Below, in pieces: positions 30,386-38,855 of a stretch of DNA of 64,000 nucleotides. The notes below the pieces were generated by a model. The model was given only the letters and a program-made list of their open reading frames with translations, had not been told where the DNA came from and did not search any database. The stretch's first letter is position 1, and each line of letters starts with the position of its first letter. The position numbers were made by a program, and so were the translations under genes. This DNA comes from Entamoeba invadens IP1 (Eukaryota > Evosea > Mastigamoebida > Endamoebidae): assembly GCF_000330505.1 (NCBI RefSeq), contig NW_004443648.1, forward strand, positions 217,930 to 281,929, given 5' to 3'.

Positions 30386-30589
30386 AAAAGAAAAAAAAAT
30401 TCGACGAACTAAAAATAACCTATTTTTAGTAAAATAATTTATAGTTTTATTATAAAAAGAAGCAACTATAATAATTAAAATTATTTATTAACTTCCTTTG
30501 ACTTTCCAAAAAATTCCTTTTTAGATTTAATTGAAACTAATAATTATAATAAAATAAATTAGAACGAATAGTAATAACACCATACACAA

Positions 30590-31336
30590 TTACTCCATTT
30601 GAATGACAACAATTCTCATTACTTTAAAATGATTTTCCGTCTTGTCGAACTCGCACTCTCCGCACTCAAAAGTTTCTCCCAAGCTTTCAATTTTGCTATT
30701 CAAGCCAGTCTTAGCGACGGTAATATTTCCGTAGTAATCCCCAAATTGGAACAAATTATTTCCGTTAATCCAGACATAGAGTCCGCAGTCCAACTTGAAC
30801 TCTTCATTCTTCAAATTGAACTTTTTCATCGATTTCTGTGTAATTTTGAAAATGAAAGAGTTTGGGTCTTTCACTCGTTCTCCATGTTCCGTCACGTTTT
30901 TGGAACAATACCCGCCATATACCGGCCCTTTCTGTGTCCCAACAAAGAAGTACAAATTCTTTTTGCCGTAAATCTTCGAGAAGAATTCCTTATTGGATTG
31001 CCCACCAAAAGTATTTGTGTCATAGATAACACTATACCCTTTCTTCATCGAACTCCACTCTTCTAATGTTTTCAGACGCTTATCTATAAAAGAAAACCCA
31101 CTCTCTATAAACGTGTCTTTGGGGATATTCTGTAAGACTACACGTGGCTGGGAGACACTGTAATCCCTCAATGAAAATAAGTCATTGTTCGAGTCAATTC
31201 GAAGTAATGGATCAATTTTACGTGAGTTACCTATTATAACCTTTTCAATTAGACAAGATATCTGCGTTAAAGCCTTTCTAGTGACTAAGTCTGTGACGTT
31301 CTTAATCGTTAATTGAAGTTCTTCAATCACGTCCAT
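30590..31336 (-). CDS. TLDc-domain protein, array gene 4
   Basis: 248 residues, intronless, ATG start. A 90-residue helical N-terminus precedes TLDc: LKTLEEWSSMKKGYSVIYDT, KIYGKKNLYFFVGTQKG, VYGGYCSKNV, SFIFKITQKS, ECGECEFDKTENHF and the closing VMRIVVIQME. The intron found at GWYNSK in related genes is absent here (GGYCSKNVTEH is continuous). Minus strand, like array genes 3 and 5. Confidence 0.82.
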   Translation of the reverse strand: MDVIEELQLTIKNVTDLVTRKALTQISCLIEKVIIGNSRKIDPLLRIDSNNDLFSLRDYSVSQPRVVLQNIPKDTFIESGFSFIDKRLKTLEEWSSMKKGYSVIYDTNTFGGQSNKEFFSKIYGKKNLYFFVGTQKGPVYGGYCSKNVTEHGERVKDPNSFIFKITQKSMKKFNLKNEEFKLDCGLYVWINGNNLFQFGDYYGNITVAKTGLNSKIESLGETFECGECEFDKTENHFKVMRIVVIQME

Positions 31337-31939
31337 TGTATGTGTGTCGACTTACAAGTTGAGCTTTTATCGCTGTTTCAATCCAAAAGTAGAGTGTTCT
31401 ATTTCCTTTGCGATTTTTCTTAAGAATCAATTTACAAATAAAATGGTTGTTTTTATTATAATTTATACTATTCGATCGACGAAAAAGAAGAGAATTTTCC
31501 TGATCTTTTTTTTTGTTCTTTTTCCAAAAAAAAATCAAAAAACCCGTTTTTTCTGTCGTAAACCGATATCTTCCCTTTATTTAAAGATTAACTTGAACGA
31601 ATTATCGTTTTAATTGAACAGTTTTAAAAATCAAAGGTCTTAATAAAATAATATCTAGAGTTCTCTAATTTTATTTCTATTATTTTAACTATAAATCTTG
31701 GTTTCAAAATACTATTTGACTAATAATTGTCTGACAATAATTATAAAATAAAAGAAAAAATAACAAAACTGTTAAAAACTGTTAATGTGTTTCATATATA
31801 TAGATATTCGTTTAAATACTATAATTATATTATATATTTCGTATTGTTTACAATGAATTATAATTTTGGTAATCATTAGCGATAATTGTTATATTAAAAG
31901 AGTATATAAAAACATTGGAAGTTGTGATTCAATATTATA

Positions 31940-32944
31940 CAGTCAATATTCGATATAAGGATTTATTCGATATAAGGGAGAAAAATAAGAGGAAGCCCTT
32001 ATATCGAATAATAGAAAAAAAAATAAAAAAAAAGAAATTTATGTGTTTGCTTTTTGTTGGTTATTTCAATTTAAAACCCCCAAAATGGTAATAATTGGAT
32101 TAATTTGTCACTAAGTTAAAAAGTCAATTAAATTAAATTAATATAAAAACTATGTTTTATTATATTTTTAATTGAACATTTTTAATTAAAATAAACAAAA
32201 TACAATAATTATAATAAAAATAGATAAACAAGTAAATTATATTTTGAAATAATACAATGAATGTATTTGCATTCTTTTAAAAAGTATACTTTTCTTGACA
32301 ACATATAATAATCAATTGGTATTCCCGCTTTACGAACTTAATGTAACCAATTGATCATTGCTTCCTCAAGTTCCAGGTTTTGTAGTTTCTTATTCATTTA
32401 TACGAGGATAAAAAAATATCAATGTTTCTTTAGAAATTGAACGCAAATGATAAACTTGCTTTGGAGAAATTACTATTTTCAGTTGTTGTCCGACAACTTT
32501 GATTACTTTTTGTGAATTTTGATAAGGATCAATGAATTCAATAATTTTTATTTTGTCTCGTAACATCAATGATATTCTTATATTAACACATTTAGATTGC
32601 ATTAAAACTTAATGATTTAACAGATTTATTTGAAGTTTTTAAGTCAAAACAAAATTAGATACAAAAGTTTTATTTATTATGTTAATTGTGTTAATATATT
32701 CGTCTTTGTTTTTTGATTTATTATAAAATTAATTATTTATTTAAGATAAAAATAATTGCCAATTGTTTTCAAAACATAGGCAAAGTGTTTATTTTGGTTA
32801 GAAAAAAATAATAATCAAAAAAAAATAATTTTTGTGACAAAAAACAAACCGAGGTATTTTTTTGTTAATTATATAATTCCTCATTTTTTCCCTTATATCG
32901 AATAACATTGGTACACGGTATTCCCTTATATCGAATAATGACTG
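31940..32944. mobile_element. Decayed Tc1/mariner-pogo-like element, 1005 bp
   Basis: Terminal inverted repeats start CAGTCA at both ends; the outer 21 bp match at 20 positions (core TATTCGATATAAGG) and the element is flanked by TA at 31938-31939 and 32945-32946. The TATTCGATATAAGG word recurs inside each end: 31964-31977, an inverted copy at 31997-32010, and 32891-32904. CAGT ends with a TA duplication are typical of the Tc1/mariner/pogo superfamily. The interior holds a broken transposase remnant with two recognisable DNA-binding helix-turn-helix parts. Most of the catalytic region is missing. Confidence 0.83.
32281..32602 (-). pseudogene. Broken pogo/CENP-B-type transposase N-terminus
   Basis: The first part (32390-32602) reads RISLMLRDKIKIIEFID ... 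SPKQVYHL, like the first helix-turn-helix of pogo/Tigger/CENP-B transposases. A frameshift near 32390-32397 moves to a second frame reading LELEEAMINWLH, then a stop at 32338-32340, then VRKAGIPIDYYMLSRKVYF. This matches the second CENP-B-type DNA-binding domain (L..W....R..G.P....L...A). So there is one frameshift and one nonsense codon, and nothing recognisable of the DDE catalytic domain. It is inactive. Confidence 0.75.
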
Positions 32945-33279
32945 TATCAATATATATAAAAGCGATTTCGGCCGGGCTGCATGCCCTAACCGTAACATCT
33001 ATTTTTGGTTTTCAATATAGTTAAATAGAAATAAAAACAACTATTTTATAGTTAATTTGTTACCGTTTTCAATTGACAGGGTTGAAAAATATGTGGAAAA
33101 ATACAAAAAATGATAAAACAACTATAAATTAAACATATAATTTATTCTAATATATAGTAAATAATAAAAATATAAAAATAGAAGCAAAATTTATGGAACA
33201 AAAAAATATGGCAGATGATCGTTTTTGAATTATATTTAAAAATCATAAATTATGGATTAAATTATTACATAAAAGGACG

Positions 33280-33382
33280 CAAACATCATTAATTTGATGT
33301 TTGTGTATTAAAAAGTAATATGAACATCATATTTACGTCGTTTGTAATCAAAAGGAAATACGAACATCATAAATATGATGTT
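33280..33382. repeat. Cluster of AACATCAT inverted repeats
   Basis: CAAACATCA faces TGATGTTTG (33280-33303, 6-bp loop), a lone AACATCAT sits at 33323-33330, and AACATCATA faces TATGATGTT (33363-33382, 2-bp loop). The word occurs five times within 103 bp in alternating orientation. Confidence 0.6.
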
Positions 33383-33736
33383 TGTATAAATTTTTGTAAA
33401 ATTAACTAAAAAAATATTTAATAGTTTACAAATGATTAAAATGAACATCTAATTTATATTTTTAGATAAGTCTTTTTGCACCCATATTAATCGTAGGAAG
33501 GAAAATCTAATAAAAATAATAAAAATTATAGTTTTTTTACATCTACTTTTTTTTTAATTATGAAAAAAAGAGATTTTGATTAAATATAATTAACTAGAGA
33601 GACAGGACGGACATAGGGACGAAGGACGGGGAAATGGGCCAAATTACTTCTTTTGTGGTTTAGGGATGTCCTCCCGCTATAAAGGGCGCGTTTTCAAAAC
33701 TATATAAGGAATCATATTTTTACAATGAATATACTA

Positions 33737-33974
33737 CAGTTAACGGAAAAAGTGGGATGCTGAGAAAAAGGGGGATGCTCATTTTAATATTAATTAATTT
33801 AATATTATTAATAATAAATAATTAATATAAATTTGTTCAGTTTTTTCATTTTATTAATTTTTTGATTAATAATTTATATTAAAATTAATAGTAAATTTAT
33901 TGTTTTTCAATTGAAATTCACCAATAGTTACGAGCATCCTCCTTTTTCGAGCATCCCCATATTTCCTCCTACTG
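33737..33974. mobile_element. Non-autonomous TIR element (MITE), 238 bp, TA-flanked
   Basis: Left end 33737-33780 and right end 33932-33974 are imperfect inverted repeats that begin CAGT and share GGGATGCT followed by GAAAAAGG and GGATGCTC, so each end holds the GGATGCT word twice. TA lies on both outer sides (33735-33736 and 33975-33976). The interior is AT-rich with no coding capacity. The end structure fits a Tc1/mariner-pogo type MITE. The repeats differ in their outer 10 bases, so it is probably old. Confidence 0.7.
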
Positions 33975-34240
33975 TAATATTTATATAGCTTTAGCTTAAT
34001 TTTTCTTTGTTTGGGTCACTTTTATTGGTGATTGTCTTATTTTAATTAAGAATCTGTTATTATTTTACTGTTTTGGGGGTCCCCGCCACTTGGTGGTGGG
34101 GTGAATCCTTGTATTAATATAATTGAATTATATGAATAACTATTACACTCAATAAAGAAATAAAAATGTATTATATAATATAACAAAAATATTAAAATAA
34201 CTGGTACACTATTGCACCCATAACAATAAACCAAAAGTAT

Positions 34241-35299
34241 TTAATTCCACTGAATAGAGTATATAGACAACACCTCAAATCCGTTTCTTAATCCGGTTTT
34301 GAAGGGGAGTGGTTTTCCATTCTTTTCAGTATAAAAGTTGGGCATTTCGTTATGGAAATAGCACTTCAGCATTCTTGTGTTCATAAATTCGTTAATAACT
34401 GCAAAAAAGACGGTGAACCCTTTTTGGGCTACAACGACACTATCTGCCTTTTTATCGGAAACCAATACGGTCTCGCCTATCCCCTCTTTTTTCGAGTAAC
34501 ACAACACATCCTTTCCCGATGTCACAAAAACAAAGAAGGACTGGTCGTCGGTGCAAAAGGAATTTTTAGTGATTTTCTTTTCGGAGTACAACCCGAAGAA
34601 GAGTGAAGAGTTTGTCGTTCTGAAGACTAACATGATGTTTTCCTTGCCTTCGATTGCGTTCACCAATTTGGAGATATTCAATTGATTCTGGAAATATACG
34701 ACACACGGATTTTGACGAACAACATATTCTGAAAGAGACGCTATATGCTCAAATCGTAAGATCTCTTCTAATCGCTGAAATTCGATGGTCCGAGCGGATA
34801 ACGGACGCTCAAAAGTGATGTCATCACTCTTCTTCGATTTAATACTCTGAACCTCTCGCTCACGTTTGGAAGTCATTTCTCTCCGAAGCTCTACAATCTT
34901 CTTCCGATAAAGACCTAAGTTTGTGATGACATCTTTCATCACATTGTTCCTCTCAGGATTACCTTCGACGGATGTGATGTACTGCTCAATACATGTCATC
35001 TCTTCCCCGCGCATTTTGGCCACTGCAGCTATCACCAGGGGTGGAATATCTTCGCGATACAATTCACAGTACGTCGTCGTGTCTTCCACAAAGACTTTTG
35101 CTAACGAAATCTCAGAAACATCGATTTTGAAGATCCTGACGATGTCTTGATCGATGTTTTGCGAATTCATTAAATACAAAAACGCGTTAAGTTTCGTACC
35201 ATATTTTTGAAGCACTCGCAAGTCTTTAATTTGCATACGAAGGTTCTTTATCTCACTGCGTATTTCAGTGATATTGGGGTCAACCAAAGTCGATGACAT
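34241..35299 (-). CDS. TLDc-like protein, array gene 5 (divergent)
   Basis: 352 residues, intronless. A long helical N-terminus (about 1-180, EIRSEIKNLRMQIKDLRVLQ; ELRREMTSKREREVQSIKSK) is followed by a weak TLDc domain: NPCVVYFQNQLNISKLVNAI, EGKENIMLVFRTTNSSLFFG, LYSEKKITKN, SFFVFVTSGKD and a final EVLSIYSIQW. The opening W and YDS positions are replaced. Most divergent member of the array; identified by the middle strands and position. Confidence 0.72.
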   Translation of the reverse strand: MSSTLVDPNITEIRSEIKNLRMQIKDLRVLQKYGTKLNAFLYLMNSQNIDQDIVRIFKIDVSEISLAKVFVEDTTTYCELYREDIPPLVIAAVAKMRGEEMTCIEQYITSVEGNPERNNVMKDVITNLGLYRKKIVELRREMTSKREREVQSIKSKKSDDITFERPLSARTIEFQRLEEILRFEHIASLSEYVVRQNPCVVYFQNQLNISKLVNAIEGKENIMLVFRTTNSSLFFGLYSEKKITKNSFCTDDQSFFVFVTSGKDVLCYSKKEGIGETVLVSDKKADSVVVAQKGFTVFFAVINEFMNTRMLKCYFHNEMPNFYTEKNGKPLPFKTGLRNGFEVLSIYSIQWN

Positions 35300-35456
35300 T
35301 ATAATTATTTAATAGTTGTTTTTTTATCATATTATAGAATATTATTCCAATCTATATTTATTATAATATCTTATTAATAATACTATTATATTATTAATAT
35401 TATTATAATATCTTAATAGTAAGAAGAAGTAACACGTAACACGAGGAATTGATCAC

Positions 35457-36227
35457 TTAGAAAATGATATCCTCATCGTCGTCGACAATACTTGTCGGTT
35501 TTCCGTCTCCCTTTGAGTCTGTAGTAGTATTTTTCTTCTTTAAAGCGGCCGCTGCAATTGCGCGTTGTTCGAGCTCTTTTTCCTTCTTCTCGATGACTTT
35601 CTTCTTCTTTTTCTGAACCATTTTCAATCGGAAGAATTCCTCACGCTCGGATTCGTCGAGTTCAGTTTCGATGTATTTGATTGTTGCTTTAGTCATTGGG
35701 ATGACGACGTGTTCGAGAGCATTCACACGACGATTAGTGATTTTAATGACCGTGTCGAGTGTTAAGAAAGCTGTTTGAAGACTTGCGAGTCTAACAAGAG
35801 AATCAAGGGCTTTAATGTATTGTTGACGTGCATTTGAGACGGACTGACCACCTTTAGAAAGACCAGTTAAGTCTTGGAGTCGAACTTCTTGATGGGATTG
35901 GGAGAAGACGGGTAACTTAATACCTGCAATATTCTCTTGTGTCAACTTCACCTTATAAGTCGCGTTTTTGACATTTTGGACAACAACGTGAGAAAACTCA
36001 CCCGCAGTGTATTTGGCTGATACCAAAGAAAACGACGACGCTTTCATATAGTCACGCATGGCCATTTTTTCATCAATGATCTTCTTCAAAATCGACTTGA
36101 ACTTTTGATTCAACGCATCAGACTTCCTCTTCAACAAATCGTGGCCAAGTTGTGCGCCTATCAACTTGCTTTTGTAAGTCGTCATTTGCATACGCGTAGG
36201 GAAGACGGTGTATCTCTTATCTGACAT
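35457..36227 (-). CDS. VMA8: V-type ATPase subunit D
   Basis: 256 residues starting MSDKRYTVFPTRMQ, the conserved N-terminus of V1 subunit D; an ATG 57 bp further upstream is in frame but adds unrelated residues. Family marks are GAQLGHDLLKRKSDALNQKF, the LVSAKYTAG segment and NALEHVVIPMTKATIKYIE near residue 180. Subunit D is the central rotor shaft of the V1 sector, coupling ATP hydrolysis to proton pumping into lysosomes, phagosomes and other acidic vesicles. The C-terminus is Lys-rich then acidic (DDDEDIIF). It lies next to the TLDc array; TLDc proteins bind V-ATPase in other eukaryotes, but adjacency alone proves nothing. Confidence 0.95.
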   Translation of the reverse strand: MSDKRYTVFPTRMQMTTYKSKLIGAQLGHDLLKRKSDALNQKFKSILKKIIDEKMAMRDYMKASSFSLVSAKYTAGEFSHVVVQNVKNATYKVKLTQENIAGIKLPVFSQSHQEVRLQDLTGLSKGGQSVSNARQQYIKALDSLVRLASLQTAFLTLDTVIKITNRRVNALEHVVIPMTKATIKYIETELDESEREEFFRLKMVQKKKKKVIEKKEKELEQRAIAAAALKKKNTTTDSKGDGKPTSIVDDDEDIIF

Positions 36228-36514
36228 GTGTTTGCTTTCGAGTTTCTTTTGCAGAAAAACACAGCATTTTTGGTGATGGACCATCTAGTATTTTGTATAA
36301 TATATTTACTATTATCGTATAGTTTGAATAGTAAAGTATTTTAATTTTTGGTTGATTAATTATTATAGTAAAAATACTATAAATATAGGTCGATAAAAAC
36401 AAAAATGAATCAGAAGAAAAACAAGGAAGATATGATAATGTTATATATAACATTTACTCAGTTAAAAACTCAGAAACAAAAAAAGTCAAAAAAAAGAAAC
36501 TTGAAATTTCAAAA

Positions 36515-37458
36515 ATGTGTGCAAAATCGTCACCTCACATTGTGATGGGGTGTTTTAAAGTCGTTTGTTTTGACGCAAGTAACATAAAAGAACTTGGAAA
36601 AAACACAGAACTTAAAAATAGAATGTTGGGGAGGATAAAGTGACTGAGGTACTAAGTAAGTATGTTGAGGTTGCTTCTGTCGATATCAGGTGCGATACCG
36701 CAAATGGAAAGTCCCTTGGTGTTGCTATAGTTACGTTGAAGAACTCAAAAGACCTTCAAAGCGTTCTGAAAGTGTTGAACGAGACTAAGGACTTGTTTCC
36801 ACCGGAGATGATGAAGGAAAAGACTTTCTTCCAAGAATGGTCTCCACAACGGGAAACAGAATTGATTGTTGATTATGGTGATTTCTCACGTTCTTCTTCC
36901 AAAATTCAATACTCCTCATTACTTAAGTTTGTTGGCCTTCCTCGATTATTCAACCTCTTATGTCGTGTCATTCCAATCTCGGGGTTCATTATTTTTACTA
37001 TTCAAATTACCATTTTTTTACTATATTTTATAGTTATTCCTAATCAATATTTATATAAATAGAGCACTGTTTTAATTCATCGTTTAAGTTATAATAGTAA
37101 ATTGGTTTATAATTATGGAACGAACAGACTTATAAGAAGAAAAGATAGAAAGAATGAAAGTCGTGGTCGTGAGAAAGATAAGGGAAAAGATCATGATAGG
37201 GATGATGACAGAGACAGAAAAAGAAGATCTCGTTCGAAATCTCACTCCCGTTCAAGGTCTCGGTCTAAATATCACCATGAACATACCAAAGATAGGTTTG
37301 ACAGAAGAGGAAACCGCGACAAAAGAAGTCGTAGCTCAAGCCGAGAAAGAAGAAGACGAAGTAACTCCAGAGAAAGGAGAAGAGATCGCAGCGATTCTCG
37401 TGGCAGACGTCGAGACACCAAAGACAAAGAGAAGAACTCGAGCCGCCCCAAGAAATGA
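36515..37458 (+). CDS. SR-type RNA-binding protein, RRM plus RS domain (3 exons)
   Basis: Proposed exons 36515-36562, 36622-36926 and 37098-37458, total 237 residues. The first intron (59 bp, GTTTGT...AATAG, phase 0) joins IVMGCFKV to NVGEDKVTEVLSKYVEVASV, giving an RRM start; GKSLGVAIVTLKNSKDLQSVL is the RNP-1 region. The third exon is an Arg/Ser/Asp-rich RS domain (RRSRSKSHSRSRSRSK; RERRRRSNSRERRRD). Such proteins act in pre-mRNA splicing in the nucleus. The second intron (171 bp, GTTTGT donor, AATAG acceptor, phase 2) is less sure: its first 70 bases look coding, so exon 2 may be longer or spliced in another way. Confidence 0.68.
36563..36621 (+). other. Intron 1 of the SR-type gene
   Basis: 59 bp, GTTTGT donor, AATAG acceptor, phase 0. 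It supplies the only sensible ATG for this gene. Confidence 0.65.
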
Positions 37459-37666
37459 TTGAGTTTTCTGTTTTCTAGTTAAAAAATAATATCTTTATTC
37501 TATATCATTCAATAATAGAATAGTAATTAAATTATTATTCTATTATAATTCGTATTCTAATCACATATAATAGTATTATATAATAATAATAATATTATCA
37601 ATTGACAGTGCAAGGGTTTATCATACTGAATAGTAAAAAAACCATAACAAAAATGCAACCAACAGC

Positions 37667-38554
37667 TTAGTTCTTCTTAGTAGCAGCAACCTTCTTAGCA
37701 CCCTTAGCAATACCAGAGACGGCCTTAGCGATGTTCTTTTGTCTCTTAAGGATAGCAACTGCGTTGTTCTGTTGCATACCCTTAGTGAGTTTAGCAGTCT
37801 CAAGCTTCTGCTTCTTCTCGAGAGGAATAACAGCGTTCGGGTCCATAACTCTCTTAGTGCACTCGACGGCTTTGACTGGGAGTCTGAAGACTCTGTTAGC
37901 GAGTTCCATGTACTTCTTGTGATCCTTCTTGACGTTCTTCTTGAATTCCTTTTGTGCGGCAATCCAAGCCTTAGAGCAAGCCTTCAATTCCTTTCCCTTC
38001 TCAATGGTCTTGTTGGCCAAATACTCCTTCTTCAAGGCAATAACCTTAGCCTTGAGGTCTCTCACCTTCTTGTTGTGGTCGTCGAGGAACTTCTTAATGG
38101 CTTCGGCCTTCTTCTTTCTGCTCTCAGCTTCTTTAATGTCCTTCTGTGCTCTCATAGCCTTAGCTGATTTGTGCATTGGTAAGACGGTGAGTCTGGCCAT
38201 ATAGGATTCAAGTCGCGATTTGTTTCTGTTCACAGACTCTTGGGAGAGATTTCTTCTCTTTCTATCTACGGCAATCCCGATGGTTGGCGCCAATCTCGCG
38301 TCAATGTGTGCGGCTCTCAACTCAGCAAGAGTGAACCCTTTCCCGAGTCTCAATTTGTAGTTGTATTTCTGTCCCATGCAGTGGACGGCCGGGCGCAACA
38401 TCTTGATTGGATTTGGGAAACTTTGGCGAGCCTTAGTCACACGGACTTGGTGGCGGCGGACTGCGCGGAATGGCTGTTTGAACCAGGTGTGTACTTTTGT
38501 CTCCCAGTGTGCTTTTCTGAAGTGGTTGTTCTGTAACGCCTGGTTATGTCTCAT
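37667..38554 (-). CDS. RPL13: 60S ribosomal protein L13 (eL13)
   Basis: 295 residues from the ATG at 38554, giving MRHNQALQNNHFRKAHW, the conserved eL13 N-terminus; 29 residues of upstream open frame are not part of the family. It continues with VRRHQVRVTKARQSFPNP, LRPAVHCMGQKYNYKLRLGK, GFTLAELRAAHID, APTIGIAVDRKRRN and NRNKSRLESYMARL, all eL13 features. The protein is part of the large ribosomal subunit. The C-terminal 80 residues, Lys/Ala-rich (NAVAILKRQKNIAKAVSGIA), extend beyond the usual ~210-residue family length and look lineage-specific. Confidence 0.95.
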   Translation of the reverse strand: MRHNQALQNNHFRKAHWETKVHTWFKQPFRAVRRHQVRVTKARQSFPNPIKMLRPAVHCMGQKYNYKLRLGKGFTLAELRAAHIDARLAPTIGIAVDRKRRNLSQESVNRNKSRLESYMARLTVLPMHKSAKAMRAQKDIKEAESRKKKAEAIKKFLDDHNKKVRDLKAKVIALKKEYLANKTIEKGKELKACSKAWIAAQKEFKKNVKKDHKKYMELANRVFRLPVKAVECTKRVMDPNAVIPLEKKQKLETAKLTKGMQQNNAVAILKRQKNIAKAVSGIAKGAKKVAATKKN

Positions 38555-38855
38555 CTGATGGCAAAAATTAGATGTTGCTGTCCCCTTTTGACCTAACCCT
38601 TTTCCTCTTATTCTTCGTTTTATTGTTGATTTGTATTTCACCTATTCTTTTGGGTTTTTCATCCTTTTAGTATTTTTACTAGTTTCTCTTCATTTATTTA
38701 CTATCAGTTGTGTTTTACTAGTAATGTATAGTTGTTTAATATTGTTTTCTAGTTCAATCGAAAGAAATTTGAAAATTTTATCGGTTATTCAAATAAGACC
38801 AAATTCAAATAAATAAGTTGTGTTTCTTTCCGATAAAAATCAAATGAAAATTACT

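Larger units (their letters stand above)
29417..30589. other. Spacer with two palindromes and a doubtful small frame
   Basis: About 1.17 kb. A 67-codon frame at 29563-29766 is open on the plus strand with a partly overlapping one on the minus strand, and no family is recognised. A 47-bp near-perfect palindrome at 29906-29952 and a 23-bp-arm hairpin at 30335-30385 follow. The rest is AT-rich. Confidence 0.5.
31337..34240. other. 2.9-kb spacer made largely of transposon remnants
   Basis: Between TLDc array genes 4 and 5. It contains a 1005-bp decayed pogo-like element (31940-32944), a cluster of AACATCAT palindromes (33280-33382), a GGAC-rich tract (33601-33640), a 238-bp TIR element (33737-33974) and a GC-rich hairpin (34081-34101). 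No intact gene. Confidence 0.7.

Noticed and set aside
32798..32998. Minus-strand frame containing LFDIREYRVPMLFDIREK
   Set aside because: The repeat in the translation is just the repeated transposon end motif, not a protein.
36228..36284. 19-residue N-terminal extension of V-ATPase subunit D
   Set aside because: Subunit D starts at the MSDKRYTVFP position in its family; the upstream residues (HHQKCCVFLQ) are unrelated.
37102..37462. Second plus-strand frame overlapping the RS-domain exon
   Set aside because: Out-of-frame reading of the Arg/Ser repeat; only the RS frame fits a known protein type.
38555..38641. 29-residue N-terminal extension of eL13
   Set aside because: It has an in-frame ATG, but the family's N-terminus begins at MRHNQALQNNHF (38554); the extra part is probably the leader.
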